This document shows, piece by piece, positions 25,117 through 35,279 of a stretch of 64,000 nucleotides of DNA. Position numbers and translations under genes: made by a program. Below the pieces are notes generated by a model. It was not told the origin of the DNA. It did no database searches and worked only from the letters and a program-made list of their open reading frames with translations. The stretch spans positions 3,222,501 through 3,286,500 of the forward strand of contig NZ_CP087952.1 in NCBI RefSeq assembly GCF_028752835.1, read 5' to 3'. How positions within the stretch are numbered: the first letter of the stretch is position 1; each line of letters opens with the position of its first letter. Origin of the DNA: Desulfosarcina sp. BuS5. GTDB lineage: Bacteria; Desulfobacterota; Desulfobacteria; Desulfobacterales; BuS5.

Positions 25117-25764
25117 TCAAACCCTCTGCAATAAGGAATTTCCCTCGATCAATGATTCTATTATATCCTGATATATATGATCCTGGTCTTTAGATGCATC
25201 AATAATGCGAAACCGCCCAGGTTCACTATGTGCAAGTTCAAGATAGCCGGTCCTGATTTTTTCATGAAAAGCAGAATTCTCATTCTCAAATCTGGTTTCA
25301 TGATTTTTTCTGGAACCATTATTAATATCGTTCCACGCGCGTTGCAAACCGAGTTCGGGCGCAAGATCCAGGAGAAAGGTGATATCAGGTTTAAGATTAT
25401 TAAAAATTGTTTCATGTAATTTTTTAATAAGTCCGGTGTTGAGTCCTCGAGTAACGCCTTGATAAACCAGGGTTGCATCAAAGTAACGGTCGCACAAGAT
25501 GGCTTTGTTGCTGCTTAAAGCCGGCTTTATAATTTCATTAATATGTTGAGCCCGGTCTGCCGTATAAAGAAGAAGTTCGGTCAGAGGCTCCATATCGCTG
25601 TTTTGCGGATCAAGCAGAATAGAACGAATATGGCCGCCTATCCTGGTACCGCCGGGTTCACGGGTCATAATGGATTCATAACCGTTATTAATTAAAAATG
25701 CATGCAGTCGTTTTACCTGGGTTGTCTTGCCCGCCCCTTCTATGCCCTCAAAAGTAATAAACAT
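25117..25764 (-). CDS. tmk: Thymidylate kinase
   Basis: A 215-residue P-loop kinase phosphorylating dTMP to dTDP. The P-loop is FEGIEGAGKTTQ at the N-terminus, followed by MTREPGGTRIGGHIR, the DR-Y motif in LCDRYFDATLVYQG and DITFLLDLAPELGLQRA. The lid region has few Arg, as in Gram-positive-type enzymes. Length is normal. Twelve bases separate it from the YhaM-like gene upstream and four from the next gene. Confidence 0.95.
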   Translation of the reverse strand: MFITFEGIEGAGKTTQVKRLHAFLINNGYESIMTREPGGTRIGGHIRSILLDPQNSDMEPLTELLLYTADRAQHINEIIKPALSSNKAILCDRYFDATLVYQGVTRGLNTGLIKKLHETIFNNLKPDITFLLDLAPELGLQRAWNDINNGSRKNHETRFENENSAFHEKIRTGYLELAHSEPGRFRIIDASKDQDHIYQDIIESLIEGNSLLQRV

Positions 25765-25776
25765 AAACAGTAGTTA

Positions 25777-26727
25777 TTATTCCTTTTTCCCTATATAAAA
25801 ATGACGTCCCAGGAGATTGTGATATGATGTCCAGGCTTCATTCTGATCTGCAGAAGAAATAAAATTGCGAATACCATTAATCTTGGAATCTATCTCATCA
25901 ACATAATTAAGCAAAACAGCTTCAATTGTCTTGGGCGGCTCCGGCGAACCAAACTCCCTGATGCCGTGATGACTTGCAACCATATGTTTTAAAAGCAGGG
26001 CATCTTCTTCGGGGAAATTTTTTATTTGACCGATTTTTTCATCAACCATCTGTATTCCAATAACAATATGATTCAACAGCCGACCCTCATCCGAATAGTC
26101 AATCTTTGTCCTGTAATTGAATTCACGTATTTTCCCAATATCATGAAGTATAGCTCCCGCAAGGAGCAGATCCTGATTTATTCCACCGTAATGGCCTGCT
26201 ATTTTTTCAACCAGAAGCGCCATGGATAATGAATGTTCCAGCAGGCCGCCTATATAGGCATGGTGCATTTTTTTTGCGGCCGGAGCAAGTTTGAACCTGC
26301 TGACAAAATCCTGATCGTTCCAGAACGCGTCAAAAAGTCCCTTTAGATAATCAGTCTTGATAGAGGATGTTATTTGTTTTATACGGTCAAACATTTTTTC
26401 GATATCATGGCATGTTACAGGTAAAAAATCAGCCGGTTCCACAGAATCTTCAGCAAGATATTCCATGGTCTTTACAACAAGCTGCAAAGAATCCCTGTAT
26501 TCGACGACATTTCCTTTTACGTGAACAAAATCCCCGGATTTTATACTATTGATGATATTGTCCACATTATCCCATACAACACCTTTTATTTTTCCTGTTT
26601 TATCAGACAGAACAACATGCAGAAAATTATTGCCGTCCTTTTTCTGGGCAATATTCTTTTCCGACAACACAAAGAGATCATCCACCTTAACGCCGGAACT
26701 TAAATCATTTACAAACTGATTTTTCAT
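25777..26727 (-). CDS. OB-fold/HD-domain 3'-5' exoribonuclease, YhaM-like
   Basis: A 316-residue protein with an N-terminal OB fold (about 1-90; GKIKGVVWDNVDNI, GDFVHVKGNVVEYRDSLQLVV) and a C-terminal HD domain. The metal-binding signature is seen in HHAYIGGLLEHSLSMALL, then LLAGAILHDIGKIREF, and HMVASHHG. Staphylococcal YhaM trims RNA 3' ends; the layout here is the same. Its start overlaps the surE stop by four bases (ATGA), so the two are translationally coupled. Confidence 0.85.
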   Translation of the reverse strand: MKNQFVNDLSSGVKVDDLFVLSEKNIAQKKDGNNFLHVVLSDKTGKIKGVVWDNVDNIINSIKSGDFVHVKGNVVEYRDSLQLVVKTMEYLAEDSVEPADFLPVTCHDIEKMFDRIKQITSSIKTDYLKGLFDAFWNDQDFVSRFKLAPAAKKMHHAYIGGLLEHSLSMALLVEKIAGHYGGINQDLLLAGAILHDIGKIREFNYRTKIDYSDEGRLLNHIVIGIQMVDEKIGQIKNFPEEDALLLKHMVASHHGIREFGSPEPPKTIEAVLLNYVDEIDSKINGIRNFISSADQNEAWTSYHNLLGRHFYIGKKE

Positions 26728-27491
26728 TCAATAATCCCGCCAATATCCCATGTTTTTAAATCATCCAGTAATGAATAGTCCGTCATATCACACCTTACAG
26801 GGGTTACTGAAATAAAATTATTCAAGACAGCGTTTTCGTCTATCTCCCGGATCTCTATTTCAGCCGGCAGATCACACCCATGCCAGTAGTATGTGCGATT
26901 CCTGGTATCGATTCTTTGATCAAAATACTCGTCAAGAGCAGAAGCTCCCTGCCGGCTTATAATAACCCCTTCTGCTTTATCCAGAGGCAGATCAGGGAGG
27001 TTGACATTTAGAAAAGTTCCCCTGGGCAATCCGCGCTGCACAATTTTTTCAAATAATTTTTCGGCAAAAACAGCGGCATCGGCATAATGATCCGTTATAA
27101 AGCCCTGTACTGAAACGGCCATCGCAGGTATTCCTAACAGGGCCGCCTCCCTGGCAGCCGCTGCAGTGCCTGAATAGTTTATATTTATACCCACATTGGC
27201 GCCGGGATTTATTCCGGAAATTACCATATCAGGTTTGTGATCAAGCAATTCCACTATACCGAGCTTGACACAGTCCGCAGGTGTGCCGCTGACGGCATAA
27301 CCATTTACCTTGCAATGATCATTAATTTTTTTTATTCTAATCGGCGAATAAATTGTTAAACCGTGTCCTACGGCGCTACGTTCCCGATCCGGCGCAATTA
27401 TCGTGACATCATGTTTTTCAGCAAATCTATCATAAAGCGCCAGGAGTCCTTTTGCATAAATTCCGTCATCATTAGTTAATAATATTTTCAT
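26724..27491 (-). CDS. surE: 5'/3'-nucleotidase SurE
   Basis: A 255-residue metal-dependent phosphatase of nucleoside monophosphates. The metal-binding N-terminus MKILLTNDDGIYAKGL, then APDRERSAVGHGLT, YAVSGTPADCVKLG and VISGINPGANVG are all conserved. It overlaps the radical SAM gene before it and the YhaM-like gene after it by four bases each. The grouping with tmk suggests nucleotide pool housekeeping. Confidence 0.94.
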   Translation of the reverse strand: MKILLTNDDGIYAKGLLALYDRFAEKHDVTIIAPDRERSAVGHGLTIYSPIRIKKINDHCKVNGYAVSGTPADCVKLGIVELLDHKPDMVISGINPGANVGININYSGTAAAAREAALLGIPAMAVSVQGFITDHYADAAVFAEKLFEKIVQRGLPRGTFLNVNLPDLPLDKAEGVIISRQGASALDEYFDQRIDTRNRTYYWHGCDLPAEIEIREIDENAVLNNFISVTPVRCDMTDYSLLDDLKTWDIGGIIE

Positions 27492-28414
27492 TTTTTTCTT
27501 CTTCCGGCAAACTTACCCTGCCGGGAATCTCTTTTTGTCAATATGTCGTTAATCAAAGCAAGAGTTTCCGTTTTTTTAATAGACCAGGCCGGCGCAACCA
27601 GTTCTTCAGGGTGAGGATCACCTGTCAGGCGCTGTATCACTATATTAAAAGGTATTTTTTCAAGAAAATCTGCAACGATATTTACATATTCATCCTGCTC
27701 AAGGCATCTATATCGTCCTCTATTGTATAGTTTCTCAAGTTTTGTCCCTTTTACAACATATAAAAGATGCAGCTTAATCCCGTCAATACGCATGTCGGAC
27801 AAAGTTTTGGCGGTCTCCATCATCATCGCACTGGTTTCACCGGGAAGACCCAGGATAATATGAGCACAAATTTTGATATTCCGATTAACAGTTGCATCTA
27901 CAGCATTTTGAAAAGTTGTAAAATCGTGTCCCCTGTTAATAAAAGAGAGAGTTGCATTATGCGCAGTCTGGAGGCCGTATTCGATCCATATCAACCGGTC
28001 CCGAGCATAATCCTGCAAAAGTTCCAGGACCTCCTTGTCCACGCAATCCGGCCTTGTCCCTATTGAAAGCCCCACCACATCCTTGACCGCCAGGGCCTCG
28101 CCATAAAGCTGCTCAAGCTTCTCGACCGGGGCATAAGTATTGGTAAAAGACTGAAAATAGGCCATAAATTTTTTTGCCTTATATCTTTTTTCAAGCGCCT
28201 GTTTACCCTTACAAAGCTGCTCTGTTATGGAGAGTCCCCGGGAGTGCGCCCCTGTTCCTGAGCCCCTGGCATTGCAATAGATACAGCCCCCCCTTGAAAG
28301 CGTGCCGTCCCTGTTCGGGCATGACAAACCGGCATCTATGGAAATTTTCTGCACCCTGCAACCGAATATTTTTCTAAAATATCCGTTTAAATCATTATAC
28401 CTTTTTTCCACCAT
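27488..28414 (-). CDS. TIGR01212 family radical SAM protein (YhcC-like)
   Basis: A 308-residue radical SAM enzyme. The cluster-binding cysteines are in GLSCPNRDGTLSRGGCIYCN, where the first Cys is well separated from the CxxC pair as in this family. ICAHIILGLPGETSAMMMET and the GLSIGTRPDCV block are also typical. The natural substrate of YhcC proteins is not known. It is the first gene of the seven-gene minus-strand run; no promoter was identified in the 300 bases upstream. Confidence 0.88.
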   Translation of the reverse strand: MVEKRYNDLNGYFRKIFGCRVQKISIDAGLSCPNRDGTLSRGGCIYCNARGSGTGAHSRGLSITEQLCKGKQALEKRYKAKKFMAYFQSFTNTYAPVEKLEQLYGEALAVKDVVGLSIGTRPDCVDKEVLELLQDYARDRLIWIEYGLQTAHNATLSFINRGHDFTTFQNAVDATVNRNIKICAHIILGLPGETSAMMMETAKTLSDMRIDGIKLHLLYVVKGTKLEKLYNRGRYRCLEQDEYVNIVADFLEKIPFNIVIQRLTGDPHPEELVAPAWSIKKTETLALINDILTKRDSRQGKFAGRRKK

Positions 28415-28590
28415 AAATATTTATTTGAGCTTGCGCTTCCTGACTTTCACAGCTTAATTTTTTGAAGCGATGATAAAGCTTAATCGCGTCAAAAACAAGC
28501 AAATATTACAACAATTGCCAGGCGCCCTCCTTATTTTTATTTTCTATTAAATTACCATATTGAATTTATTGTAAATCAAAAATCAGGCCG

Positions 28591-28610
28591 CATTTGATGC
28601 AATCGCCCTG
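28591..28610. repeat. 20-base dispersed repeat, copy 2
   Basis: Exact second occurrence of the 20-base sequence at 14554-14573. It lies in the spacer between the divergent radical SAM and endonuclease III genes. Confidence 0.6.
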
Positions 28611-28728
28611 TAAGATTGGGAAAACTTGATCATCCCTCGTATATCGTATATATTTTTTATATTTGTAATGTTTTATGTGCAGTCTGGAAATGTTCGGGGA
28701 AACTTCGCAAAGGATAAAGAGAAACACT

Positions 28729-29439
28729 ATGGGCATCAAGCTTGAATCTTTTATTTTGGCTCTGGAACAGGAGGTTGCAAATTACCATACTCCTGTTGTT
28801 GACCTGATCGCAGTGCAGACCCGTGATCCCTTCAAGGTGCTGGTGGCAACAATTCTTTCAGCCAGAACCAGGGATGAAACCACTGCCCGGGCCTCCCGCA
28901 GCTTATTTAATGAGGCGACTGATATTCATGCGCTGGCCGGTCTGAGTGAGGAAAGAATCCGTGCATTGATCCGCCCGGTTGGATTTTTTAATAATAAAGC
29001 GAAGTATCTTTACGGGCTGCCGTACGCTTTGAAACCTTATGCCGACAAGGTGCCGGATGAACTTGAGGAACTGTTAAAACTGCCGGGGGTGGGGCGTAAA
29101 ACAGCCAACCTTGTTTTAGCGGTGGCATTCGGCAAACCTGCCATATGCGTCGACACCCATGTGCACCGCATCATGAATATCTGGGGATTTGTGAACACCA
29201 AAACTCCAGAAGCCACAGAAAGGGCTTTGTGCAAAGTATTACCCATCAAATACTGGACCAGGATTAATTCAATTATAGTCACGTTCGGACAAGAGCGCTG
29301 CAAACCGGTAGGGCCTCAATGCGACTGCTGCCTGTTTGAGCAGGATTGCCCTAAAAAGGGTGTAATTCCAAGATTGTTGCCAACAGGAGAAAGGATCAAA
29401 TCGAAAAAGCAACGGGTAAAGCTTGCAAATGCAGGGTAA
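28729..29439 (+). CDS. nth: Endonuclease III family DNA glycosylase
   Basis: A 236-residue HhH-GPD base-excision repair enzyme. Seen: LVATILSARTRDETT, the helix-hairpin-helix LPGVGRKTANLVLA with the catalytic Lys, the catalytic Asp in CVDTHVHRIMN, and a 4Fe-4S loop with Cys spacing C-x6-C-x2-C-x5-C near the C-terminus. I use the ATG at 28729 after an AAGGATAAAGAG site; the longer frame from 28675 adds non-conserved residues. Related archaeal-type enzymes also cleave other lesions, so thymine glycol specificity is assumed. Confidence 0.9.
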   Translation: MGIKLESFILALEQEVANYHTPVVDLIAVQTRDPFKVLVATILSARTRDETTARASRSLFNEATDIHALAGLSEERIRALIRPVGFFNNKAKYLYGLPYALKPYADKVPDELEELLKLPGVGRKTANLVLAVAFGKPAICVDTHVHRIMNIWGFVNTKTPEATERALCKVLPIKYWTRINSIIVTFGQERCKPVGPQCDCCLFEQDCPKKGVIPRLLPTGERIKSKKQRVKLANAG

Positions 29440-29974
29440 CCACATTTGGCTGGATCTTACCATAACACCGATATAGTTTGATTGCAGATAAAATCTATTG
29501 CTATTATGTGATATATTCTTTCAATCAAAGATGTTGCCTGGAAGCAGGCTGAAAAATTTTTGCTTTTTTAAAAATTGACGATAATAAAAGTATAAACTAG
29601 ATTTCAGCAGAAAATGTTTTTGTTGATAAATTGTCTAATAAAGGCGGATATGCTTAAATTTTTTAGCAAAAAAATTTAATTTTAAAAAGGGCGTATTTAA
29701 AGCCTGTTATCTTGAGCTCTGCCAATTATATCAATAAAAACTTTTAGTTATAAAATGTTCATAACTCGGCTTCCCATAGATGTAAAATTGCAATTTCCAG
29801 GTTTGACCTATGAGCGCTATTCCCATAAAAAGGCATTAAGTTTTTGATTCATTCTTTTTCTGGCCAGATATAGATTCCTCCGAATATATGTATATTCAAA
29901 TTTACATTTCTTCGCCTTTAATGGCGTGACAAAATTTTTATATTAATCTTATTTAAATTACAGGTGTGCTGTTG
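29440..29974. promoter_or_regulatory. AT-rich region upstream of dnaA
   Basis: About 535 bases without a gene. A candidate promoter is TTGACC at 29803-29808 with TAAAAA 17 bases later (29826-29831). One near-consensus DnaA box on the minus strand (TTATCAACA, complement of 29621-29629) is present, but I see no box cluster, so an origin here is possible and unproven. The neighbouring genes are not the usual origin set (dnaN, recF, gyrB). Confidence 0.35.
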
Positions 29975-31315
29975 ATGGAAACTGTATGGAAAAATGTTCA
30001 GTCTGTTATTAAAAAAAGTGTTCCTGGTCACAGCTTCAGGATGTGGATAGGGCCTTTGGAGTTTCAATCTTTTCAGGGGGGGCGATTACAGGTTAACAGT
30101 CCTAATTTTTTTTCCCGAAAAAGAATTCTGGACCAGTATGCTGCTCTTATAGAAAAGGAATTTGAAAAAATTACTGGGGAAAAATGTAGATTATCAGTAG
30201 ATATTTCCGCCAATCAGAAAAAAAAGCCGCTATCAATCTCATCAAACCCTCAAATGACTCTACCAAACCTGAATTTCCAACCCCGCTGCGGACGGCTGCT
30301 GAGTAAAAATTATACTTTTGATCAGTTTGTTGTGGGGAATAACAATGATTTAGCATATTCAGCTGCGCTGTCGCTTGCATCTATGAAGAGTTCCCAGCAG
30401 AATTCTCTTTTTTTTCTGGGAAAAACAGGTATGGGTAAAAGCCACCTTTCCCAGGCAATCGGGCATCACTTATTATCCGAACATGTTACCGAAAAGGTAT
30501 ATTATATTACTGCTGAAGATTTTACCAATGAAATGGTAAACGCATTCAAGAATAATTCTATCAATCAATTTAAAACAAAGTACAGAAACGGTTGCGATGT
30601 ATTGCTGCTTGAGGATGTGCATTATTTGAGCGGAAAAAAACGAACCCAGGAAGAGCTCTCCTTAACACTTGAATCACTGCACGAAGCTGATAAAAAAATA
30701 ATTTTTTCGAGTTGTTATTTACCTTCTAATATACCCGGCCTGAATGATAAACTCAGATCCCGTTTTTCCTACAGCCTTATTTCTAGTATAGAGCCGCCTG
30801 ATTTCAGAACCAGGGTACGCATACTTAAGAAAAAATCGATACGCAATCATATGATGATTTCAGATGATGTCATTAATTTTCTGGCAGGCGCCCTTACGGA
30901 AAATGTGAGGCAGCTGGAGAGCGGCCTTATAGGCGTTACAGCCAGGGCATCTCTGCTGGGAAAGAAAATAGATCTCGATCTTGCGGAAAATGTTGTAAAG
31001 GATATAGTCAGAATACAAAAGAGAATAACTATAGATATTATCAAAAAACTTGTTTGCAAGGAATTTAATGTCTCAGTTAATGATATTGTTTCACGCTCAC
31101 GTAAACGATGCTATACACGGCCTAGGCAGATAGCCATGTATCTTTCCAGAAAGTATACTGACGCGCCCCTCCAGTTAATAGGAAAAAGTTATAACCGGTA
31201 TCATGCCACAACCCTTCATTCAATCAACTGTGTTGAGCGTGGAATAAAAGATAACACCATAATCAAAAAGCAGGTTGAGATACTTACCGGCAAACTGGAT
31301 GCTGGAAAATTCTGA
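29975..31315 (+). CDS. dnaA: Chromosomal replication initiator DnaA (divergent)
   Basis: A 446-residue AAA+ protein. Domain I starts METVWKNVQ and VPGHSFRMWIGPL. The ATPase has FLGKTGMGKSHLSQAIG (Walker A with GKS in place of the usual GKT) and VLLLEDVHYLSGK (Walker B/DnaA pattern). The C-terminal DNA-binding domain has RQIAMYLSRKYT and YHATTLHSINCVERGI where canonical DnaA has a D-H-T-T signature. The ATG at 29975 follows CAGG ten bases upstream. It melts and opens the origin. The divergence and the non-dnaN context leave open that it is a lineage variant or a second DnaA. Confidence 0.85.
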   Translation: METVWKNVQSVIKKSVPGHSFRMWIGPLEFQSFQGGRLQVNSPNFFSRKRILDQYAALIEKEFEKITGEKCRLSVDISANQKKKPLSISSNPQMTLPNLNFQPRCGRLLSKNYTFDQFVVGNNNDLAYSAALSLASMKSSQQNSLFFLGKTGMGKSHLSQAIGHHLLSEHVTEKVYYITAEDFTNEMVNAFKNNSINQFKTKYRNGCDVLLLEDVHYLSGKKRTQEELSLTLESLHEADKKIIFSSCYLPSNIPGLNDKLRSRFSYSLISSIEPPDFRTRVRILKKKSIRNHMMISDDVINFLAGALTENVRQLESGLIGVTARASLLGKKIDLDLAENVVKDIVRIQKRITIDIIKKLVCKEFNVSVNDIVSRSRKRCYTRPRQIAMYLSRKYTDAPLQLIGKSYNRYHATTLHSINCVERGIKDNTIIKKQVEILTGKLDAGKF

Positions 31316-31331
31316 TTGTCTTCTATACCTT

Positions 31332-31491
31332 AGGGAACTTACAGAAAATAATCTACGCATCCTGCTTGCCCTTTTGTCCGTCTTCTACGTTGCGGTAACA
31401 GTTGTATAGTTCACTATGCAACTGTTACTACGCCTTGAAGACGAATAAAAATTCTGCACGATATGCGTAGATTTTTTCCTTCCAGTTCCCT
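31332..31491. repeat. 160-base MITE-like element, copy 2
   Basis: Same length and ends as 20132-20291, with scattered substitutions. It occupies the whole space between the dnaA stop and the start of the GlcD-type gene, so it may terminate dnaA transcripts or form part of the downstream leader. Confidence 0.88.
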
Positions 31492-31504
31492 TAAAAGTAC
31501 CTTA

Positions 31505-32932
31505 ATGACTCTTTCAAAAAAAACTTTTCGACGACTCAGGGAAATAGTAGGCAAAAAAAATTGCCTTAGAGATAAGGAAGATCTTGCCTGTTATGCATAT
31601 GATGCAACCGGATTAACCTATATGCCTGATGCGGTGCTGTTCCCTGAAAATACAGCGGAAGTTTCCTCCATTTTAACACTTGCAAATAGAGATGGTTTTT
31701 TTGTGATTCCCCGCGGAGCAGGTTCAGGAATGACAGGTGGGTCCCTTGCGGTTAAACAGGGCGTAATAGTAGTTATGACCCGTTTTAACCGGATAATACA
31801 AATTGATAAAGACAACCTTGTAGCCCATGTTGAGCCTGGAGTCGTGACGGCTAGTTTGCATAACGCAGTTGAAAAGGAAGGACTCTTTTATCCTCCTGAT
31901 CCGGCCAGTTTTGATTTTTGCACTCTGGGCGGAAATATGGCCGAATGTTCCGGAGGCCCGCGTGCCGTCAAGTATGGAGTAACACGGGATTATGTACTCG
32001 GCCTTGAAATTGTGCTCCCCACAGGCGAGATAATTAATATCGGTGTGCAAACAGCCAAAGGGGTTGTCGGATACGATTTAACCAGACTTCTAATAGGTTC
32101 GGAGGGTACTCTCGGAATAATCACAAAAATGGTGCTGCGTCTTTTACCGCTTCCGGAGACAGTAAGAATAATGAAGGCCGCTTTTTCAGAAATGGAAACA
32201 GCTGCTGCAACAGTCTCTGCAATCATGAATCACGGTATCATACCACGTTCGATAGAATATATGGATAATGCATCCATAAGGTGCGCCGAAGGCTATCTTA
32301 AAACCGGCCTGCCGGTTAAGGCTGCCGCCCTGCTGATAATCGAGGCGGACGGAAAACAAGAAGATGCGGATAGATCAATAAAGGAACTTGGCGCAATCTG
32401 CCGATCAATGGGAGCTGTTGATATTCAGATAGCAAAAAACAATGAGGAATCTGAAAATATCCGGAAAGCCCGCAAAGCTCTATCCCCGGCGCTCTTTGAA
32501 TATGGCCCTGATAAAATAAATGAAGATATTGTAGTTCCTAAAAGCAGAATTCCGGATATGGTTAAAAAGATAAAGGAGATAAAAATAGAGACCGGGCTTA
32601 CAATTGTCAGTTTCGGCCATGCCGGAGACGGAAATATCCACGTAAATGTGATGCTTGATAAAAAAAATATAGAAGATGTTAGAAAGGCTGAATATGCAGT
32701 CAATGCTCTTTTCGATTATGCCCTGGAGCTGGGGGGAACAATTTCCGGAGAGCATGGCATAGGCATTACAAAGTCAAATTACCTGGAAAAGGAAATCGGC
32801 CTGGTTGAAACAGCTTTGATGAAAAAAATCAAAAACATATTTGACCCTAAAGGCATTCTGAATCCTGGAAAAATTTTTTATGAACCCGATATTTTAACCG
32901 CAGAAAGCGCAGAGGAACTGCTTGAATTTTAA
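31505..32932 (+). CDS. FAD-linked oxidase, GlcD/D-lactate dehydrogenase type
   Basis: A 475-residue flavoenzyme oxidising a 2-hydroxy acid such as D-lactate or glycolate. The FAD-binding PCMH domain shows FVIPRGAGSGMTGGSLAV, DPASFDFCTLGGNMAECSGG and LIGSEGTLGIITKMVLRLLP. The C-terminal substrate domain shows FGHAGDGNIHVNVM and ISGEHGIGITKSNYL. I start it at the ATG at 31505, just outside the MITE; the frame extends upstream into the repeat, which is not coding. No ribosome-binding site is evident. Partner GlcE/GlcF or LutABC genes are absent here. Confidence 0.9.
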   Translation: MTLSKKTFRRLREIVGKKNCLRDKEDLACYAYDATGLTYMPDAVLFPENTAEVSSILTLANRDGFFVIPRGAGSGMTGGSLAVKQGVIVVMTRFNRIIQIDKDNLVAHVEPGVVTASLHNAVEKEGLFYPPDPASFDFCTLGGNMAECSGGPRAVKYGVTRDYVLGLEIVLPTGEIINIGVQTAKGVVGYDLTRLLIGSEGTLGIITKMVLRLLPLPETVRIMKAAFSEMETAAATVSAIMNHGIIPRSIEYMDNASIRCAEGYLKTGLPVKAAALLIIEADGKQEDADRSIKELGAICRSMGAVDIQIAKNNEESENIRKARKALSPALFEYGPDKINEDIVVPKSRIPDMVKKIKEIKIETGLTIVSFGHAGDGNIHVNVMLDKKNIEDVRKAEYAVNALFDYALELGGTISGEHGIGITKSNYLEKEIGLVETALMKKIKNIFDPKGILNPGKIFYEPDILTAESAEELLEF

Positions 32933-32989
32933 TATAATATTCTTCCAGCGGTCTCTGCGTTCTCCGCGGTTAAATCAAGTTTACAAATC

Positions 32990-34921
32990 TCACACGGTTA
33001 TAGCTTTTGACATCAACTCTCCGATTGTTTTTGAGAATCGGGCAGGATTCTCCACCTTGCCGCCTTCACTGATTAGCGCAATATCAAGGAAGAGGTTGCA
33101 ATATTCCTTCATTACCGGCACAGAAGGATCTTTTTCAAACAACGCTTTAACTTGTGACATGACCGGATGATCAATGTTTAACTCAAGCACCCGTTTAACA
33201 TCAGGCGTCTTCTGCCCTGATGACTTGATGATTTTTTCCATATAGGCGCTCATGTCGTAAGTATCTCCCGAAAGGCATGCAACCGAATCTTTCAAACGCG
33301 TGGAGGCCTTCACCTCCTTAATTTTATCCTGAAGTTCTATTTTAATAAAGTTGAACAGATCGGTATATTCATCCTGTTTCTTTTCATCAATTTTTTCTAA
33401 ATCAAGATCGCCCTTTTCAGCGCTTTTGAGCTGTTTACCATCGTATTCCGTTAATGATTGCACAACCCATTCGTCGATAGGGTCAGACATTAACAGGACT
33501 TCAATATCTTTTGCTTTCAGTTGTTCAAGATGCGGGCTGTTCATGATGGCCGACAGATTGTCCCCTGTGATGTAGTAAATATTTTCCTGTTCTTTGTCCA
33601 TATTCTCAACATACTCTTTTAGGGAAATCAGTTTTCCTTCGGATTTGGTAGTTTTATACCGGATAAGTTCGGAGATTTTATTTCTGTTTTCAATATCTGT
33701 ATGAATGCCTACTTTGATAAGCTGTCCGAATTCCTCATAAAACTTTTCATAATCATCCTTTTCCATATTTTTCAACAGCTCGAAGATCTTTTTTACAAGG
33801 TTTCGCCGTATATTTCTGATGAGGTTGTTTTGTTGTAAAATTTCACGGCTTACATTCAGATCGAGATCCGGTGCATCTACCACACCTTTTACAAATCTCA
33901 GGTATTCCGGTATAAGTTCTTTGCAGTTATCCATAATAAATACACGTCTGGAATAAAGGTGTATACCGTGACCGCTTTCAGTATGAAACATATCAAAGGG
34001 CGCCTTGGAGGGAATATATAATAAAGCGGTATATTCGGTTGCGCCCTCAAACTTCATATGCAGACGTGTCAGGGGAGGGTTCCAGTCATGGCTGATATGT
34101 TGGTAAAATTCTTCATGCTCTTTGTCTGAAACCTCATCCTTGGCTTTTGTCCATATGGCCTGCATGGAGTTAAGGGTCTCTTCCCTGATTACCTTTTTGG
34201 TTGTCTCTCCTACAGGCTTGCCCTCTTTATCAAGAACCTGTTCCTCTTTGGGGATAGGTTCATCCTTCTCTACATCCATAACAATCGGGTAATGAACAAA
34301 ATCCGAATGCTGTTTGACAATAGACTTTATAGTCCATTCATCAGTAAAATCCTTCTCGCCTTTTTCCTGTTTTTTTAATTCTAAAATTATAGAAGTGCCT
34401 CGCGATTCCTTAGAGGTCTCTTCAATTGTATAGGAGCCGTCACCATGGGATTCCCATTTTGTGGCAGTTTCAGAACCGGCCCGCCTGGTTATCAGAATAA
34501 TTTTATCAGCAGCCATGAAGGCACTGTAAAAACCGATTCCGAATCGGCCTATAAGTTCGGGCGCCAAGGTGTCATTATTCTGAGCCGCTTCAAGCGCTTC
34601 CAGGAAGGCTCCGGTTCCGCTTTTGGCAATAGTGCCTATATTCTCCATTACCTCATCATAGGTCATACCGATTCCATTATCTGAAACTTCCAGGGTTTGC
34701 TTTATACCGTCCGGAATGATTTTTATCTTAAATTCGGTATCATCACCAATTATGTCTGGTGAAGTCTGAGCTTCAAAACTGAGCTTGTCAATGGCATCCG
34801 AAGAATTGGAAATCAATTCTCTTAAAAAGATTTCCTTATTGGAATACATTGAGTTTATAATTAATTTTAACATTTGCTGAACTTCTGTTTTAAATTGATG
34901 AGTCTCTTTTTTTACGACCAT
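32990..34921 (-). CDS. htpG: Molecular chaperone HtpG (Hsp90)
   Basis: A 643-residue cytosolic ATP-dependent chaperone. The N-terminal GHKL ATPase shows [36 protein letters not shown] and [17 protein letters not shown]. The middle domain contains [20 protein letters not shown] and [18 protein letters not shown]. The length is normal. A clear AGGAGA site precedes the ATG. It is transcribed alone and is divergent from the tRNA pair. Confidence 0.95.
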   Translation of the reverse strand: MVVKKETHQFKTEVQQMLKLIINSMYSNKEIFLRELISNSSDAIDKLSFEAQTSPDIIGDDTEFKIKIIPDGIKQTLEVSDNGIGMTYDEVMENIGTIAKSGTGAFLEALEAAQNNDTLAPELIGRFGIGFYSAFMAADKIILITRRAGSETATKWESHGDGSYTIEETSKESRGTSIILELKKQEKGEKDFTDEWTIKSIVKQHSDFVHYPIVMDVEKDEPIPKEEQVLDKEGKPVGETTKKVIREETLNSMQAIWTKAKDEVSDKEHEEFYQHISHDWNPPLTRLHMKFEGATEYTALLYIPSKAPFDMFHTESGHGIHLYSRRVFIMDNCKELIPEYLRFVKGVVDAPDLDLNVSREILQQNNLIRNIRRNLVKKIFELLKNMEKDDYEKFYEEFGQLIKVGIHTDIENRNKISELIRYKTTKSEGKLISLKEYVENMDKEQENIYYITGDNLSAIMNSPHLEQLKAKDIEVLLMSDPIDEWVVQSLTEYDGKQLKSAEKGDLDLEKIDEKKQDEYTDLFNFIKIELQDKIKEVKASTRLKDSVACLSGDTYDMSAYMEKIIKSSGQKTPDVKRVLELNIDHPVMSQVKALFEKDPSVPVMKEYCNLFLDIALISEGGKVENPARFSKTIGELMSKAITV

Positions 34922-35058
34922 TTTATTCTCCTGTTTTATTATACGATTTTAGTATTTGATAATGATTCAATAATAATACGCTGAAAATGGATGTCAACAT
35001 GTAGGACTGGCGCAGATTAAAGAGATAGATAAAAATAAATTTAATATTACTTTTTTTG

Positions 35059-35087
35059 TTGACAAAAATAAATTTTACAGTTAAAAA
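35059..35087 (+). promoter_or_regulatory. Candidate sigma-70 promoter for the tRNA pair
   Basis: A consensus TTGACA at 35059-35064 is followed after 17 bases by TAAAAA at 35082-35087. The tRNA-Lys gene begins 20 bases after the -10 element, a reasonable distance for a stable-RNA promoter. Confidence 0.5.
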
Positions 35088-35107
35088 TATTATTTTTTTA
35101 GCGCATC

Positions 35108-35180
35108 GGGCCGTTAACTCAGTTGGTAGAGTATCTGCCTTTTAAGCAGAGAGTCGCGCGTTCGAGTCGCGCACGGCCCA
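35108..35180 (+). tRNA. tRNA-Lys (anticodon TTT)
   Basis: A full cloverleaf: the acceptor GGGCCGT pairs with ACGGCCC, the D arm contains the AGTTGGTAGAG pattern, the anticodon stem TCTGC/GCAGA holds the loop CTTTTAA with anticodon TTT, and the T arm is GCGCG-TTCGAGT-CGCGC. The discriminator is A and the CCA end is not encoded. It reads AAA/AAG lysine codons. Confidence 0.97.
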
Positions 35181-35201
35181 TCAGGTGTTATAAATTTTTG
35201 C

Positions 35202-35279
35202 GTCCCCATCGTCTAGCTTGGCCCAGGACACCGGCCTTTCACGCCGGCAACAGGGGTTCAAATCCCCTTGGGGACGCCA
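35202..35279 (+). tRNA. tRNA-Glu (anticodon TTC)
   Basis: The acceptor GTCCCCA pairs with TGGGGAC, the discriminator is G and CCA is encoded. The anticodon stem CCGGC/GCCGG holds CTTTCAC with anticodon TTC, and the T arm is AGGGG-TTCAAAT-CCCCT. The D loop is two bases longer than in E. coli. It lies 21 bases after tRNA-Lys, so the two are very likely one transcript. Confidence 0.97.

Noticed and set aside
29621..29629. DnaA box as evidence of oriC upstream of dnaA
   Set aside because: A single near-consensus box without a cluster or an obvious unwinding element is not enough to call an origin.
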